From positions 19,909,570 to 19,973,569 of the forward strand of contig OZ023186.1 in assembly GCA_963995505.1 (NCBI GenBank): 64,000 nt of DNA, read 5' to 3'. The position numbers and the translations under genes were made by a program. Under the pieces are notes generated by a model. It did not search any database and was not told the origin of the DNA. It saw only the letters and a program-made list of their open reading frames with translations. The DNA is from Hypericum androsaemum. Taxonomy: Eukaryota; Streptophyta; Magnoliopsida; Malpighiales; Hypericaceae. Below are positions 43,907 to 55,670 of this stretch, piece by piece. Every line of letters begins with the position of its first letter. Position 1 is the first letter of the stretch.

Positions 43907-44326
43907 TTGAATAGAAAGATCAAGCCTTTGGTTCGGAACCACGTGCTCGAGAGCTTGGTTGATGCGATGGAGATGGCTAAGTTTCACAAATTGACCTTGG
44001 AAGCAGGTTACAAGGACCTGAGTAATGTCATGACCTCTCAAGCTAGAAATGTTGAAGAGTTGAAGCTTGAGTTAATGGCAAAGAGTGGAGAAGCACAAAT
44101 TGTTGATTCTGGGGTGGTGGAGAGGACCGAGAACCCTTCTGAGGAGAAGGCTAAATATGAAACTCTTAGCAGGGTAGTTGAAGTGGAAGTTGTAGAATGG
44201 TCATACATGGTCGATGTTGTTGCTGGTCATGAGATGCAATTAGTAGGTGCTGCCAAAGATATGGAGAGTGAAAATGGGAAGTTCGGTAGACATGGAATCA
44301 GATGCAGGGGCAGCCTTCTCTATTGA
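43907..44326 (+). CDS. Hypothetical protein, helical
   Basis: A 139-codon open frame rich in Glu, Lys, Leu and Val with coiled-coil character (NVEELKLELMAKSGEA). No domain recognised, and no clear promoter or splice context. It lies between a copia relic and TNL2. It could be part of a decayed gag or chance. Confidence 0.2.
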   Translation: MNRKIKPLVRNHVLESLVDAMEMAKFHKLTLEAGYKDLSNVMTSQARNVEELKLELMAKSGEAQIVDSGVVERTENPSEEKAKYETLSRVVEVEVVEWSYMVDVVAGHEMQLVGAAKDMESENGKFGRHGIRCRGSLLY

Positions 44327-46710
44327 ATTGGGTTTCAAGGTTAGTGTTAACAATATTATAAGTGAGCCATTAGATATCCAGGGGTCGCTGTTGTGAAATT
44401 TTAAGTGTGCAGATGGGAAGTTCGGTAGTTTTCATGCAAGGGATATGTTGTGGCATCTCTGGCTGGTTTCAGTTTCAAATACACATATTAATATGGTCCG
44501 AGGTAATCGGTCAGCTGAAGTTCGAGTCATTAAGGTTGCTGCCAATGATCACACTCTTTGGGAGAGGGTATTCAGCAAATCCATGAACACTCTCATGGGT
44601 TATGCTATATCCTGAAGACAAGTTCTTGGAACGGATGATAAGAAATGTATACACCGCGAGAAGCTTTTGTAGATTATACCCTGGGGAGCACGTATTATTG
44701 CAGATTTCCTGGAAAACTTCAAAGATGATCTGATTGTCAAGATCCCTCATATTATCGTGTCTACTGCTGCTGGATGTGTCGCCGTAGGAGCTAGTGCAGT
44801 TGCAAGCACAGTTTGTTTTAGCTCCCACGGGTGCTACGATGTTCGCTATTAAATATCAATTGATGATTGAAGAGTTGAACTTGATGGTTGAGTTTGTGAA
44901 GGAACGTGAAATCGCACAATTCCAACAGCGACTTCAAGAGCTATTGCACCTGTTTGAGGACTGGTCTCAGGAGCTCAATTCTCACGTTGTTGGCTGAAAG
45001 CCTCTTGACCATGCTTATGCAATTCAAAATGTGGTCATATCAATCATACAATGGTGATTTCCAAGCCTCAATAGTTGTAGATTCCCATTCTTACAAACAA
45101 AAAGGAATAGAGCCAGGCATTTGTAGATTTTCCTATCAATCATACAAAAGCCTCAACAGTTGACAACTTCGTTGATAAGAACGTGAGGGAACAAGATGAT
45201 AATCTTAGTGTTTACAAAGGAAGGGTCATATCACTGTCTCCTTAGAGCCGAGCTACAATTGTTGGTATGCTACAAGTTCAAGTTCTCACGTATTGTTTAA
45301 GATGCAATATTTTTGGGTAAGTTATTCTTACTTTCAATTCGAGATTCTTTTGATTTAACTCTGATTTTACGTTTTGTTTTTGAAGTGTGATTGGTTGAGT
45401 TATGTGATTTTTGCTAAATAGATTGCTGTAAAAGGATTGTGCCGTGCCTTAGTGATTTTTGCTAATTAATTAGGCAATTGAGAATTTAGCGATGGCGTAC
45501 TTTGGAAGCGTTGGGTTCTATTTTGTTGGTTGGATTATTTGATCATTGTTAAGTAAATTGACGTGCCTTAATTCTTTTGACGTGCTTTAATTGTTGGTTC
45601 GTAACTATTACGTGGATGACTGTGATGACCTTGAAATGTTATTGTGCAAATGAGAATTGATGAGTTGCGTACTGGTTATGCTTTGTTCAAAAGACCTATG
45701 ATAAATTGAGGTTTTGTCAGTTCTATTTGAAACATGTAGGTCATGATAAGATTATTAATAAGTTTGGATCCATAAAAGCGAGAGATTATATAACTTAGGA
45801 TTCTCTATTGCGAATGATATGATGGCTCTCATAAAAATGGGAATTATACTGTTGAGGACCCTGCCATTGGGGTGATTTGATGTCATAGCCTCATTAGAAA
45901 GGGTTTCGGAGTTCCTGTCTTCATTCATTGTTTGGTTGCATATAGAGTTGTCTTGTCATGGCTATTCATTATACCATAATTGTCGATTGTTGTTCATGTG
46001 TTATTGATTGTTTTGTGTTGTTCTGTTGTTTGAATCTATTTGGTTAAGATGATATTTAAATTGTGAACCGTTTTAAAAATGCTTGGGCTTGGTTTCGAGT
46101 TAGAAGTACGAAAAATTTATTGAGTAGCGAAATTCACCCAAATTCACAACGTTATTTTTCAGGAAACATGAAAGATGATTTCAGATTAGCAAATGGGTTG
46201 AGTTTGAGAATAAAAGTATGGATTTTAGGGGCCTTAAAAGATATTAGAATTGAGCCTTGCGCAACTCTAGTTGCATGATAGTTGTCTCGCCTCCGGATTG
46301 TGATATTGATTCTTGAGGTCAAGGACCTTTTGGAGGAGTGGGTATTGTTACGATACTAAATGTAGATACACGGATAACAGACGATAGGAACTTGGAAGTG
46401 GCACATTGGTGACGTGGCAATTATAATTAGACTATTCAATGACTCTTTTACGATTCAAGGAATCGGCGTGTGGAATTGAACGAGTTAAGCGCTTTGACCC
46501 TCTTTGATATTTGGCCGTGGTTCATCTTGCTTTTAGGAGTTTTGGGGAAATTTTGGCGTATAAATTTTGTGGAATTTTTGGTGTGTACTAGACAACGTTT
46601 ATCATCGCTTAGCTCTGATAGCCTTTTATCTAGTACCTATGGAGGTGTATTTCTGTACAGCTTGGTGTAATACTTTAGTATTTTTCTGAGAAATAATATA
46701 ACTTTTACCC

Positions 46711-46743
<33 letters not shown>

Positions 46744-46924
46744 TAATGGGATTAACAAGGGGAAGAACTATTCAAAAACATTTGTAAAATTTACTCCTTT
46801 TCAATAATAACTTTCTTTCTCTTTCTATCTCTCTCGTTTCTGCTTCTACTTTACCTTTCTTCTCTATTTCTTGACAATTCTTGAATAGTTAGGAATCGGA
46901 TCCTAACAGCTGTTTCGTTTTCAG
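44327..46924. other. Intergenic between copia relic and TNL2
   Basis: No recognised gene. Short frames at 44511-44828 (-) and 44794-44997 (+) have no domain. 45300-46340 is AT/GT-rich. An AT microsatellite follows an A-run at 46710-46745. This ~3-kb stretch is missing from duplication copy 1. Confidence 0.4.
46718..46745 (+). repeat. AT dinucleotide microsatellite
   Basis: About 13 AT units directly after a poly-A run. Confidence 0.9.
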
Positions 46925-47229
46925 GTCATCTTTGCAGAATAGGAACTGCTGCTGCTAGCAACTAGTCCCATTGTTACAGATCTCTCCTTCCCCGACGACG
47001 ACGACGACGCTGCACACATGCTTTGTTCCCTAATTGAAGAATCAAGGCTCTCCTACACCAAGAAGGAAAGGTTGGTATTAGCAAGCAACACGATAGTTTC
47101 TTCATACGGGGCTCATTTGTGTTCTGTGAGCAATATGGAATTCTATTTCAAAATTTCTTTCCTCTGCATGTGATCAAACTAACACAAAATAGAATTACGG
47201 ACATGATAAAGGAGAGTAGAATAAGAGAC

Positions 47230-50200
47230 CTACCTGATTGGAAAATGGATAGCAAGCACAGAGTGGTCTCTGCCTTTTTTTGATCTCCTGTGGCTGGTCG
47301 GCTCTCCCTCTTCATCACTTCCTCGCTTCCTCTTCTCTGATCTCTTTACAAGGCTTTCTATGAAATTATCATCCTTAATCACAGGCAGCCACTTGGTTCC
47401 AAACTTACTGCTTATCGGAGTCACCCCACACTTCACGACTTCTGGATCATCTAACAAAACCATGCCTCCGGTGTCACTGTCTCGAATATACATCTCAGCA
47501 GAAAATTCGAAGGTGCCTCCATCAAAATAGATTTGAGAGTTTCCCGAACGCTCACACCATAAGATTGTGTGCTCCGTTTGGTATGTAATTGTCCGGCAGG
47601 GGCAATAAGAAGAAAAGGATTGTCCAGACCTGGTTAGGCCCTCGGACCGAATTGTGAGAGTCCTCTCACATCCGTCAAAATCGGGCATAGGACCTACCAC
47701 CACGCAGAAAATGAATCCAAGAGGATGCAGCCTTCTACGGCGATTGATGTTGACTTGCAGAGAAGATCCTATCTTGGAGTACTTCAACCATTCTGGCACT
47801 TCATTCCCCGGTACGGTAACACGTGATATAAACCTCTCTTGCTGATCCGGGCCCCAGTACTCATCGTACATCATGTCTAATACTGGATTCTGTTATGATC
47901 ATAAATTTTAGCATGAGATTTTCCATGTGCAAGTCTATGTGCGTGTGCCTAAGAGAGATAGAGAGAGAGATGAACATACAATGATAAATCGAACTCTCTG
48001 CCAGAAATCGCTCCAGATTTTGTTCCTTGCATCTTTCTCCAAATTGAAGCAGTCATTGAACCTCATATGCAGATGATGACCATCAAGTCCCGTACCAAAC
48101 CCTTTGAAATCGAGGAGCGAAAGAAGCCGGTCATCATCTTCTTCTAATGACCTGGGAGTATACTTTTGCAACGAAATGCAGTTACATGCATCAAAGTATT
48201 TGATGCTTGGTGGAAGCTCTGGTATATAACTGAGACTCTTGCAATCGTTGACCTCGATGCTCCAGAGATTGGTAAGATACTTGATGTCTTTGGGTAAGCC
48301 CTTGAGGTTGCTTCCTTGCACGTAAAGTACAGTGAGCGACACTAAGCTTTTCAAAGAAGGTAGTGCATCGCCTTTGTACCCCGCACACCACAATTCGGTG
48401 AGAGAGCTTAGGCCATATATGGACGCTGGCAACTTTTTCAACGGATTCCCTTCAGTGATGTGCATCTGTAAAGTCGACGAAAGTTCTGGGGTTTCGTAAA
48501 GGTCAAGCTCTTCACAGCCGTCCAACCGTAAGAACTGAAGCTGAGACGATTGCTGGATTGATGGAGGCAATACTTTTATATTTGTATAAGACAGGTTCAG
48601 ATCAATCAGATTCGGTGGAAGCCGTGGAAGGGATGTGATTTTGGAGCAGCCTTGAAGCTTTAGTGTCTCGAGATTTGTCAAGTGTGAGAATTCTGGAAAC
48701 CTTGAAAGGCTACTGTTACCATCCATCCGAATGTCCTTGAGTTCCACCAGGTGTTGTATCGAGTCTGGAACATCTTCCAAGTTTTCGCAACAGGATAGCC
48801 ACAATGTCTCCAACTTGAATGCGTTTCTCAAGTTAGGAAGAGTAGTCAACTTATTGGAGCACCGAAGGTTGACTAATTTCAAGCTCGGAAGGCACGGCTG
48901 CAACATGTTCAGAGTAAAATGACATCTTTTATGGTCAAAGTTGTCGAAAAGAGAAACATATACATTGGCAAAACATAAGACATGAATTCTAAACTAGGTT
49001 ACCTCAGCTTCAGATGTCCAAAGTTGTGCCAGGTTGCTATTTGTCATGCGGAGTTCAACAAGATTATACGGATTGAACTGTGGAGGCAAAGATCGTGCCG
49101 GATATAGGTCCCATTCCAAGTACCGCAATCGGTCGGGAAGATACTTGAGGCCTTCTGGAAGGGATATCCTGTTGTAATTTCTGGTAACAGGATTGTGAAA
49201 TCGGAGGATTCTTAGCCCTTTCATCTTCTCGAAGACTCGGGGCCTCAATTCGATATCTGCAGACGTGGACAAGTCCAATGATATGACTTCAATCCCCTTT
49301 GTCCATTCTTCCTCCTATAGCAGAAACAATTTGTTATCTGGTTAAAAATCAGCTAATGGTAGATAGAAATCTTAAGGAATAAGAGAATCTGTTAGCAGAA
49401 ACAATAAACATAAGGCTGCCAACGTGATGTCCAATTACCTGATCTTTTGATAGTAGATCTGTAATTTCCTTGCTCTTCCATAATCTGCTGGGTCTCCCTT
49501 CACGCCAAGCTATTTTTTGGCCCATCTGTTGTAGCAAGTCATGCATCCATATTCTGTGGTATGAGATGGTGATCAAAGCCTTGTCCACAAGACGAGCTAT
49601 TCTGCTTGCAGCGTAATATCCACAAGCATCCAAAATACTTTCAACACGATCTTTATTCCAGCCCTTCATCAGACAAGCAATATCGAGAAATATGCTCTTC
49701 GTGGTATCGTCTAGTCCATCAAAGCTAGTCATCAGAATCTTCATGATCTGTAAGTCAGGGACATCACCTAGTTTGGCCAGCTCACTCTTCCAAATGGCTA
49801 TGTCCTTGTCGAATAGATTGCGGCCCAAGACCACGAGAGCCAACGGCAAGCCTTGTGTGTATTCAACAGCCTCTTTCATTAACTCCGACTGGTCCGATGT
49901 AGGTTGTCTTTGCTTAAGGATGTGAAGCTTAAGAAGTTGAAGGGATTGCCGGTTATTCAACTTCCGGACTTGGTACACTCTGTTGCACTCGTTCTTTAGA
50001 ACTTGATGATCTCTGCTTACCGCAATCATCTTACTCCCTGGACCGTAAAAGCTCAAATTTCCTATCAATTCTTGCAACTGGCTCGCGTCGCTAATGTCGT
50101 CAAGTATGACAAGAACCTTCTTTCTTCTAAGCTCCCTTTGGATGCTGTCCTGGAAGAAGAGAGGAGTCGGACCTTGGTTCAGATCGTCGTCCTTTCGGAG

Positions 50201-53200
50201 GAGTTGGGAGAGCAGATGCCTGCGCAAGAGGTTCAGCTGGTGCTTTTCTGCAAACTCCCTAACGTTCTCGATAAGGCAACATGCATCGAAGTTGCTGGAG
50301 ATGCTTTCATGTATTTTTCTAACAAGCATTGTCTTGCCTGAACCTCCCATCCCCCATATTCCTAGACATCTCACTCCTGGCAAGGACAGCAACGATTCCA
50401 CTTCTTCCACACGCTCAATTCCAATGAATTGCATACCCGAATCATCCGAACAAAGTTGCCCTAGAACTGATTGTACGCGGTTTAGGAGCTTCTCAACAAT
50501 CTTCCCCTCCGATCTGTTCAAAGCCAACAAACAATCATTGGTTAGTCGGTTCAGTAAATATCTAAATACCACATATTTTCAACCAAAAATACCAAGTTCG
50601 CTCTATCAATTAATTCAAGAGTGAATTTCTTATGGGCATATGCATCACAAGTATGGAACTATATACATCTCATTGCTATATTTATTTATTTTTTCATAAA
50701 AATTTGATGTGTTTTATGAGAGTAATATTTATTTATAGGTGAACGAAAACAAGACACTGATAAATAAATTCAATAGGGAGTTTGGACCTCTCATAAGATT
50801 CTCTTTGTACAAGTTAGCACGACATCGTTATCATAGAAGATTTTCATGGATTAACCTTATGATAATTCTTTTCTAATAAGCACTACTTTTCTGATAAATT
50901 ATTATCTTTTGTTTATTTAGGCGATAGGTGCGTACGAGCACACATTGATGTAACAATAACAAGTGTAATTACTTGTTATTTTGTGATTATTTGTTTGGAT
51001 AAATAAATTATACTTATTAAAAAAGTATTAACTTATGAGGTCAAATTGGACTAAAATGCAAGAATGACACAACTTTAAGACTTAAATTCTGAATCAGTAA
51101 ATCTCAGTAAATTTTCTGAACCAGATTGGAATTTGCCACATGGGTGGACATAATATATTGCGGAGACTTTTCCCATATTTTACAAGATATTTAGCTTTTC
51201 AATTTGTTTATGAATAATACTTTACAAAATTAAGGTTTTGGTAAGTTTAAGGAATATGCTTACTTTAATATCCTATGGTTTATGGTTTCACGCAAAATTT
51301 CTAAGCTAGATACAGAAATACGCATAATTCATGGATGAGACCCTGCTCTTATCTAGTAGATTTATGGTAGGTTATTTTTGCTGGGTCGATAATAATAATA
51401 TCCACAATGGTGACCTGGTCAAATGAGATTATTAAATAATTAATTAATTTCTCTTTTATTTACATACAACTTGACATAACCAAATATTTTTCTACCCACT
51501 GTGGTGACCGGTCCAAATAGGTTACCAAATAAATAATCAATTTCTCTCTCATATACTTTTTTTTACTAAATAAGAAAAAGAAAATTACGGAAGGGTATGA
51601 GAAAAGAGAAAAAGAAAAGAAAAACAAACTTGCACCGGTTTCAGGAGGACTACCGGCGTCGCCCCGCCGCCGGTGACCATGGCGGGGCACCCATCGGCTA
51701 CGGAGGGGACTGGCCTCCTTCCTACGCCGTGCTTTTGGCCGGATTAGGCCGTTCAAGTGCGGGGCTCTTCTCCGCGACTTCCAAACCCTAGCCCTGCAGC
51801 TAGGGGTTCTACTCCACCAGCCACCGTTCTGGTGGCCTCTCCAGCAGTACCTTCTGGTTCCATGTGGACTCCGGTCCCCAATCGCCTCTCCTCGCTCCTC
51901 CTTTTCCGTGGCTCGTGGTCACCCTTCATAGGCACCACTTCCTGTCGGGGGGGACGACAAGGGTTTTGGCAGTTGCCGGCAATCCTGGGGCCTGCGAGTT
52001 TTCCTCTCGGGGCAGCGGGCAGCCTCCTTCCTGATGGGCCTTGTGCTTCCTCTTTATTGGGCCGAGAGTATTTCTTTTTATCCAGGCCCACTTCGATTGT
52101 TCTACATGGACGAAGGATCTGGTTTTGTATCTGGTGGGCCTTTCCATTTTGGGCCGAGGGAGTTTCTTTGAATCAGGTCCGCTTCGATGGATATGACTCC
52201 CACGAGTCACATGGGCGAAGGTTCTAGTTTAGGATCTATTCTTGACCACCCGACTTGTGGGTGTTCTCGAATAGAGTAGCTTGTTATGGCAGCGGATCAC
52301 CTTCTATGGTTGCTCGTTTAGACCTTGGTTTCTCTCATCCACATATTATCTATTATCGATTTAAGTTTACATATAAATTGTAATAAATATACGACAATGA
52401 TGCGCCCGTAATTATAATAAGGAAAAAATTACAACAAAGTAACGAAATTAATGTTACAAAATTTGCAATATAAAATATTTGATGGACTCTATTTATCTAA
52501 AATGTTAAAAGTTCGAACACTGTAGACTATGCAGTCTCTACAGATCCTGAGAGTAAGGTTATCGATCCGATTGTGAAAATTTTCTAGGATCGAGGGTATG
52601 GTGTGAGTCCTACTTACAAACAAAGACCCATTCATACCCACTCATCGCCATCCCTACTATCTACATCAGCGCCACACCATTTTCTTTGTTCTAGCTTAAT
52701 CGAGAGGTCTCGAATTCGAGCCTTTCAAAATGAAATATGTTAAATAATTGTTCGGAGAGTTTTGCCACCTTTCAGAGTCTCACCTGGTTCAAATTTGGAT
52801 TAGTTGGTCTAGTGATGTTCGGATATCAAATAGTATAAATACCATCGATAGAGAAAAATAGAGATAAAATGAGGAGAAGAAAAGGAAAACTGACGAGAGA
52901 TAAAGTTGGGGGAAATATTAGTTTGTGAATTATATGTTAGTTTCTAGCCCTAACCAAGAATAGAATGGTAGCAGCACAAAAAAATTGTTAACAAATTTAA
53001 AAAAAAAATTGAATTCGTGAACCATCCAATTTAAATTCGAATTCTGCGGTTAACAAATCATACTTGAATTTTTCTTTGAACAAATCAAATACGCTTCACC
53101 TTTTTTCGGATTCGAATTGGACGGTTTAAAATTTGTGGCAAGGCTAACTAAATCTGTACAAAGTTCTCAACAATATTTAAAGAGCACACAAAATATTTTC

Positions 53201-53840
53201 GCGTCCGCCTTAACTTCCACCACACGGTTAGAAATTTCTGGTAGTAGTAAAACAATTGACGAAAAAATACTCACGTTTCCTTCGAATCCCAACCGGAGAG
53301 ATTGGCTGCTTGCTTTAAAGCGAGTAGCCAACTGTCCACCTTATCGGCGTACTGAGCCTTTTGGATAAGTCTCCGGAAACCATCCGCGAAAGGGCCATCA
53401 TCTTGCAAGTTCCGGACGTGAGTTGGCTCCACTCCCTGTAGGAACACGGGCAACACTGCCTGGCCGTGAGATGTCTTACACTCCATGATCTTTACGAGCT
53501 CGTCTAGACACCACCTCGAGTCGGCGTAGTTGGGAGAGAATACGACTATTGATATTTGAGACTCGGAGATGTTGTTGAATAGGGTGGGTGGGATCTCTTC
53601 GCCTCCTTTAAGCCCCTTGTCTGTGAATGCATCGATCCCATTCCTTCTCAGGGCCGACCTGAGGTGGCTGATGAAGTTATTCCGGGTATCTTTACCTCTA
53701 AAGTTTATAAACACATCGTGCTTTATCCGTGGAGGAGAACAGATAGCATTGGAAGCCATCGGTGATGATTCGGAGCCCAGCAAGTAATTAGCCATTCTGT
53801 TTGGTCTGCGTAGGAGTACATGTGCCCCAAGCTTACTCAT
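47230..53840 (-). CDS. TNL2: TIR-NBS-LRR-CJID immune receptor, apparently intact
   Basis: Intracellular immune receptor. Five exons joined at canonical sites: 53840-53275 (donor GTGAGT), 50513-49439, 49314-49003, 48897-47980 (donor GTATGT), 47889-47230. Lengths 566+1075+312+918+660 keep frame and give about 1,176 residues with no stop. The TIR domain has FINFRGKDTRNN, a BB-loop (FTDKGLKGGEEIPPTL) and the catalytic Glu in SRWCLDEL, so NADase activity is plausible. NB-ARC: P-loop GIWGMGGSGKT, kinase-2 KVLVILDDISD, SKMIAVSRD, GLPLALVVLG, SIFLDIACLMKG, MHD in IWMHDLLQQ. Exons 3-4 hold the LRRs (LRILRFHN, LPEGLKYLP, LETLKLQGC). Exon 5 has the C-JID start (SRVTVPGNEVPEWLKYS). A basic stretch (KRSEKRKRGSDEE ... 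HRRSKKGRD) may be a nuclear signal. ATGs at codons 1, 16 and 28 are all possible starts. Intron 1 is unusually long (2,761 bp). Confidence 0.88.
50514..53274 (-). other. Enlarged intron 1 of TNL2
   Basis: 2.76 kb between the TIR and NBS exons. It contains AT-rich sequence (50620-51370), a ~105-bp repeat with CCAC..TGGTGACC.GGTC at 51400-51520, a GC-rich patch (51640-52230) with no recognised gene and an internal duplication (CC.CTTCGATTGTTCTACATGG / CGCTTCGATGGATATGACTC near 52085 and 52175), and a partial hAT copy (52430-52656). TNL1 has almost none of this intron. Confidence 0.75.
52430..52656. mobile_element. Degenerate hAT-like fragment in TNL2 intron 1
   Basis: Contains GATCGAGGGTATGG, CCCATTCATACCCACTCAT and the terminus CGCCATCCCTA, matching the right end of 37930-38626. 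Confidence 0.5.
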
Positions 53841-53857
53841 TTATAACGGACAACTTT

Positions 53858-54103
53858 ATTGGAAATTAGAATCCAAGCTTCCCAGTAATGGTGCGGTGTC
53901 CAGGGAAGAAGGAAAGAGAAAAGAAGTTGGAGAATTTTGGTTGTATTGACACTCACCAAATAATAAGTTGGTAAGTTTATTATATACAAAAAGAACATCC
54001 TAGAAAACTAGCCAAAAATATGTAACAAACTCTGATCAAAAGGGGATAAAGGAATCATTATAGTGGGGAGCATGCCCCCCTCGGATCAGGTGCGGATCAG
54101 GTG
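53858..54103 (-). repeat. 246-bp promoter repeat upstream of TNL2 (copy 2 of 3)
   Basis: Identical by eye to 33891-34136. It starts 17 bp before the first ATG of TNL2 and contains TATATAAT on the coding strand near 53979-53986, about 140 bp upstream. At 54103 it is joined directly to a truncated TIR exon. Confidence 0.8.
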
Positions 54104-54262
54104 CTGATGAAGTTATTCCGGGTATCTTTACCTCTAAAGTTTATAAACGCATCGTACTTTATCCGTGGAGGAGAACAAATTGCATCCGTGGATGATTCAG
54201 AGCCCAACAAGTAATTAGCCATTCTGTTTGGTCTGCGTAAGAGTAGCTGTGCCCCAAGCTTA
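54104..54262 (-). pseudogene. Truncated third TIR exon (TNL3 fragment)
   Basis: Matches the first ~55 codons of the TNL1/TNL2 TIR exon (MANYLLGSES ... CSPPRIKYDAFINFRGKDTR) with substitutions and a 9-bp loss, then ends abruptly at the 246-bp repeat. The first ATG has become ATA. The flank beyond 54270 runs on without the 246-bp repeat, showing the state before that repeat inserted. No NBS or LRR exons belong to it in this window. Confidence 0.85.
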
Positions 54263-54289
54263 CTTATTTATAACGGACAACTTTTGCAT

Positions 54290-55095
54290 CTCAATTTAAA
54301 ACTTTTTTCCACGAACCGGAAGAGATTAGATTAGTAGATAAATACCGGATAATATAAACCACAATAATAAAACTTAAACTCAATGAAGTATAGTATTTTT
54401 TCAGAAAAGTGTATTCAATGACCTAAAAGTCTTGCAGATCAGACAAATCCCGAGTGGTTAAATATTCTTTGGGCAAATTACCCTCGTGTCAATGGTCTTT
54501 ATATCATAATTATTGGTAAGATTCTTATTATTTGAAAAATTATTTTGTCATCGCTGCTCTTTGATTTAATGTTGATCTCGGGTACGTGGCTGACGTCGGT
54601 GATTATTTTTTATTTTTGTAATTCAAATGACCTTTATACCCTTAGAGAAAAAAAATCTTATCTTTTTCAACCCTGGAAAATCAAGAAACCAAAAAAAAAC
54701 TCAGATTTCAAGAAAACCCGTCAAGCAAAACAAACTCGAAGTCCAAAACTTTCCGAATCAAAAACCCAGTTTCAAGCCATACCATACGAGATTCTCTTCA
54801 ACTAAGCAATTACATGAAGTCGAAAAGACAAACTTTATCAGCCAAACAACAACAAGACAAAGAGACAGAGAGGTGAAATCTAAGCTATTCGAGAGTCATT
54901 AATCATTTTATATTCAGAAAACTTCATTTTAATATTGTGTAGTATTACACTTGACAATTCTGTAGTTTAAAATGCATAAAATGAATCTAATTTATTTCAA
55001 TTTTCATCAGCAAGAAGTACTAGACAGCTATGTCAAATTTTTTACTGATGACGTGTCCTGCCATTACACATCGTTATTGCAGATCTGTGGAAGAA
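54290..55095. other. TNL3 upstream flank and MULE-like arm
   Basis: 54400-54480 resembles TNL-flank sequence near 56270 and 60940 (AAAAGTGTATTCAATGAC, GAGTGGTTAAAT). 54490-54660 is an arm of the family at 35480-35700 (TGATTTAATGTTGATCTCGG). 54660-54900 holds lysine-rich chance frames. Confidence 0.5.
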
Positions 55096-55670
55096 CCCAT
55101 TTATCTTGTTCCGGATCGTCCTGTTTCCTCTTGTTGATATGAAGGAAGAAGAAGACGAGGAGGACGAAGCGAGATGGCGGTGGCGGTTGCGGTTCGTCGT
55201 TGAGGGCCTTGCGGTCGCCCTCGTGGAGGGTGAGGAGAGGCATGGAGGTAGGGTTGTTCTTCTGGCAGGCGTAGGAGGAGGACTTTCTAGAAGTGGAAGC
55301 TCACCGGTTGGCGAGGAATATCCGGCGACGTCGTCCTCCTAAAAAAATATTACCATAATTAGGGGGAAAAAACTTCTCGTACCAAAATTAGAAACGGAAA
55401 GGCATGAGAGGAAGTGGGGAGGGGTTGATGGGAAGCGAATCTTCCAGGGAATCCAAGGATCCCAATGAGCCGATACCCTTGGAGGAAACGCCGTCGTCCT
55501 CTTCCGCCTCCTCAGAATCATCGTCGGGAGCGTTGATAAAGGACGCCGAGATCGACAACAAACTGTTCTCCTCCTCTTCCTCGTCAACCCGCTTTATCGC
55601 CGCCTAGTCATCCGTTACGGTGAAGAAGAGCCCGCAAGGAGGCAGCCCGGCAACAAAGTTATCGAAGTAA
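55096..55670. other. GC-rich patch, unrecognised gene-like sequence
   Basis: Base composition differs from the flanks. Plus frame 55404-55607 reads MRGSGEGLMGSESSRESKDP with Ser/Glu-rich continuation to FSSSSSSTRFIAA, and the next codons after the stop stay low-complexity. The minus strand near 55100-55330 has a Pro/Arg-rich frame. It could be captured exon pieces next to a MULE arm; no family is recognised. Confidence 0.25.

Noticed and set aside
51597..52227. GC-rich frames in TNL2 intron 1
   Set aside because: Several overlapping frames on both strands without a domain; possibly captured DNA but no gene can be named.
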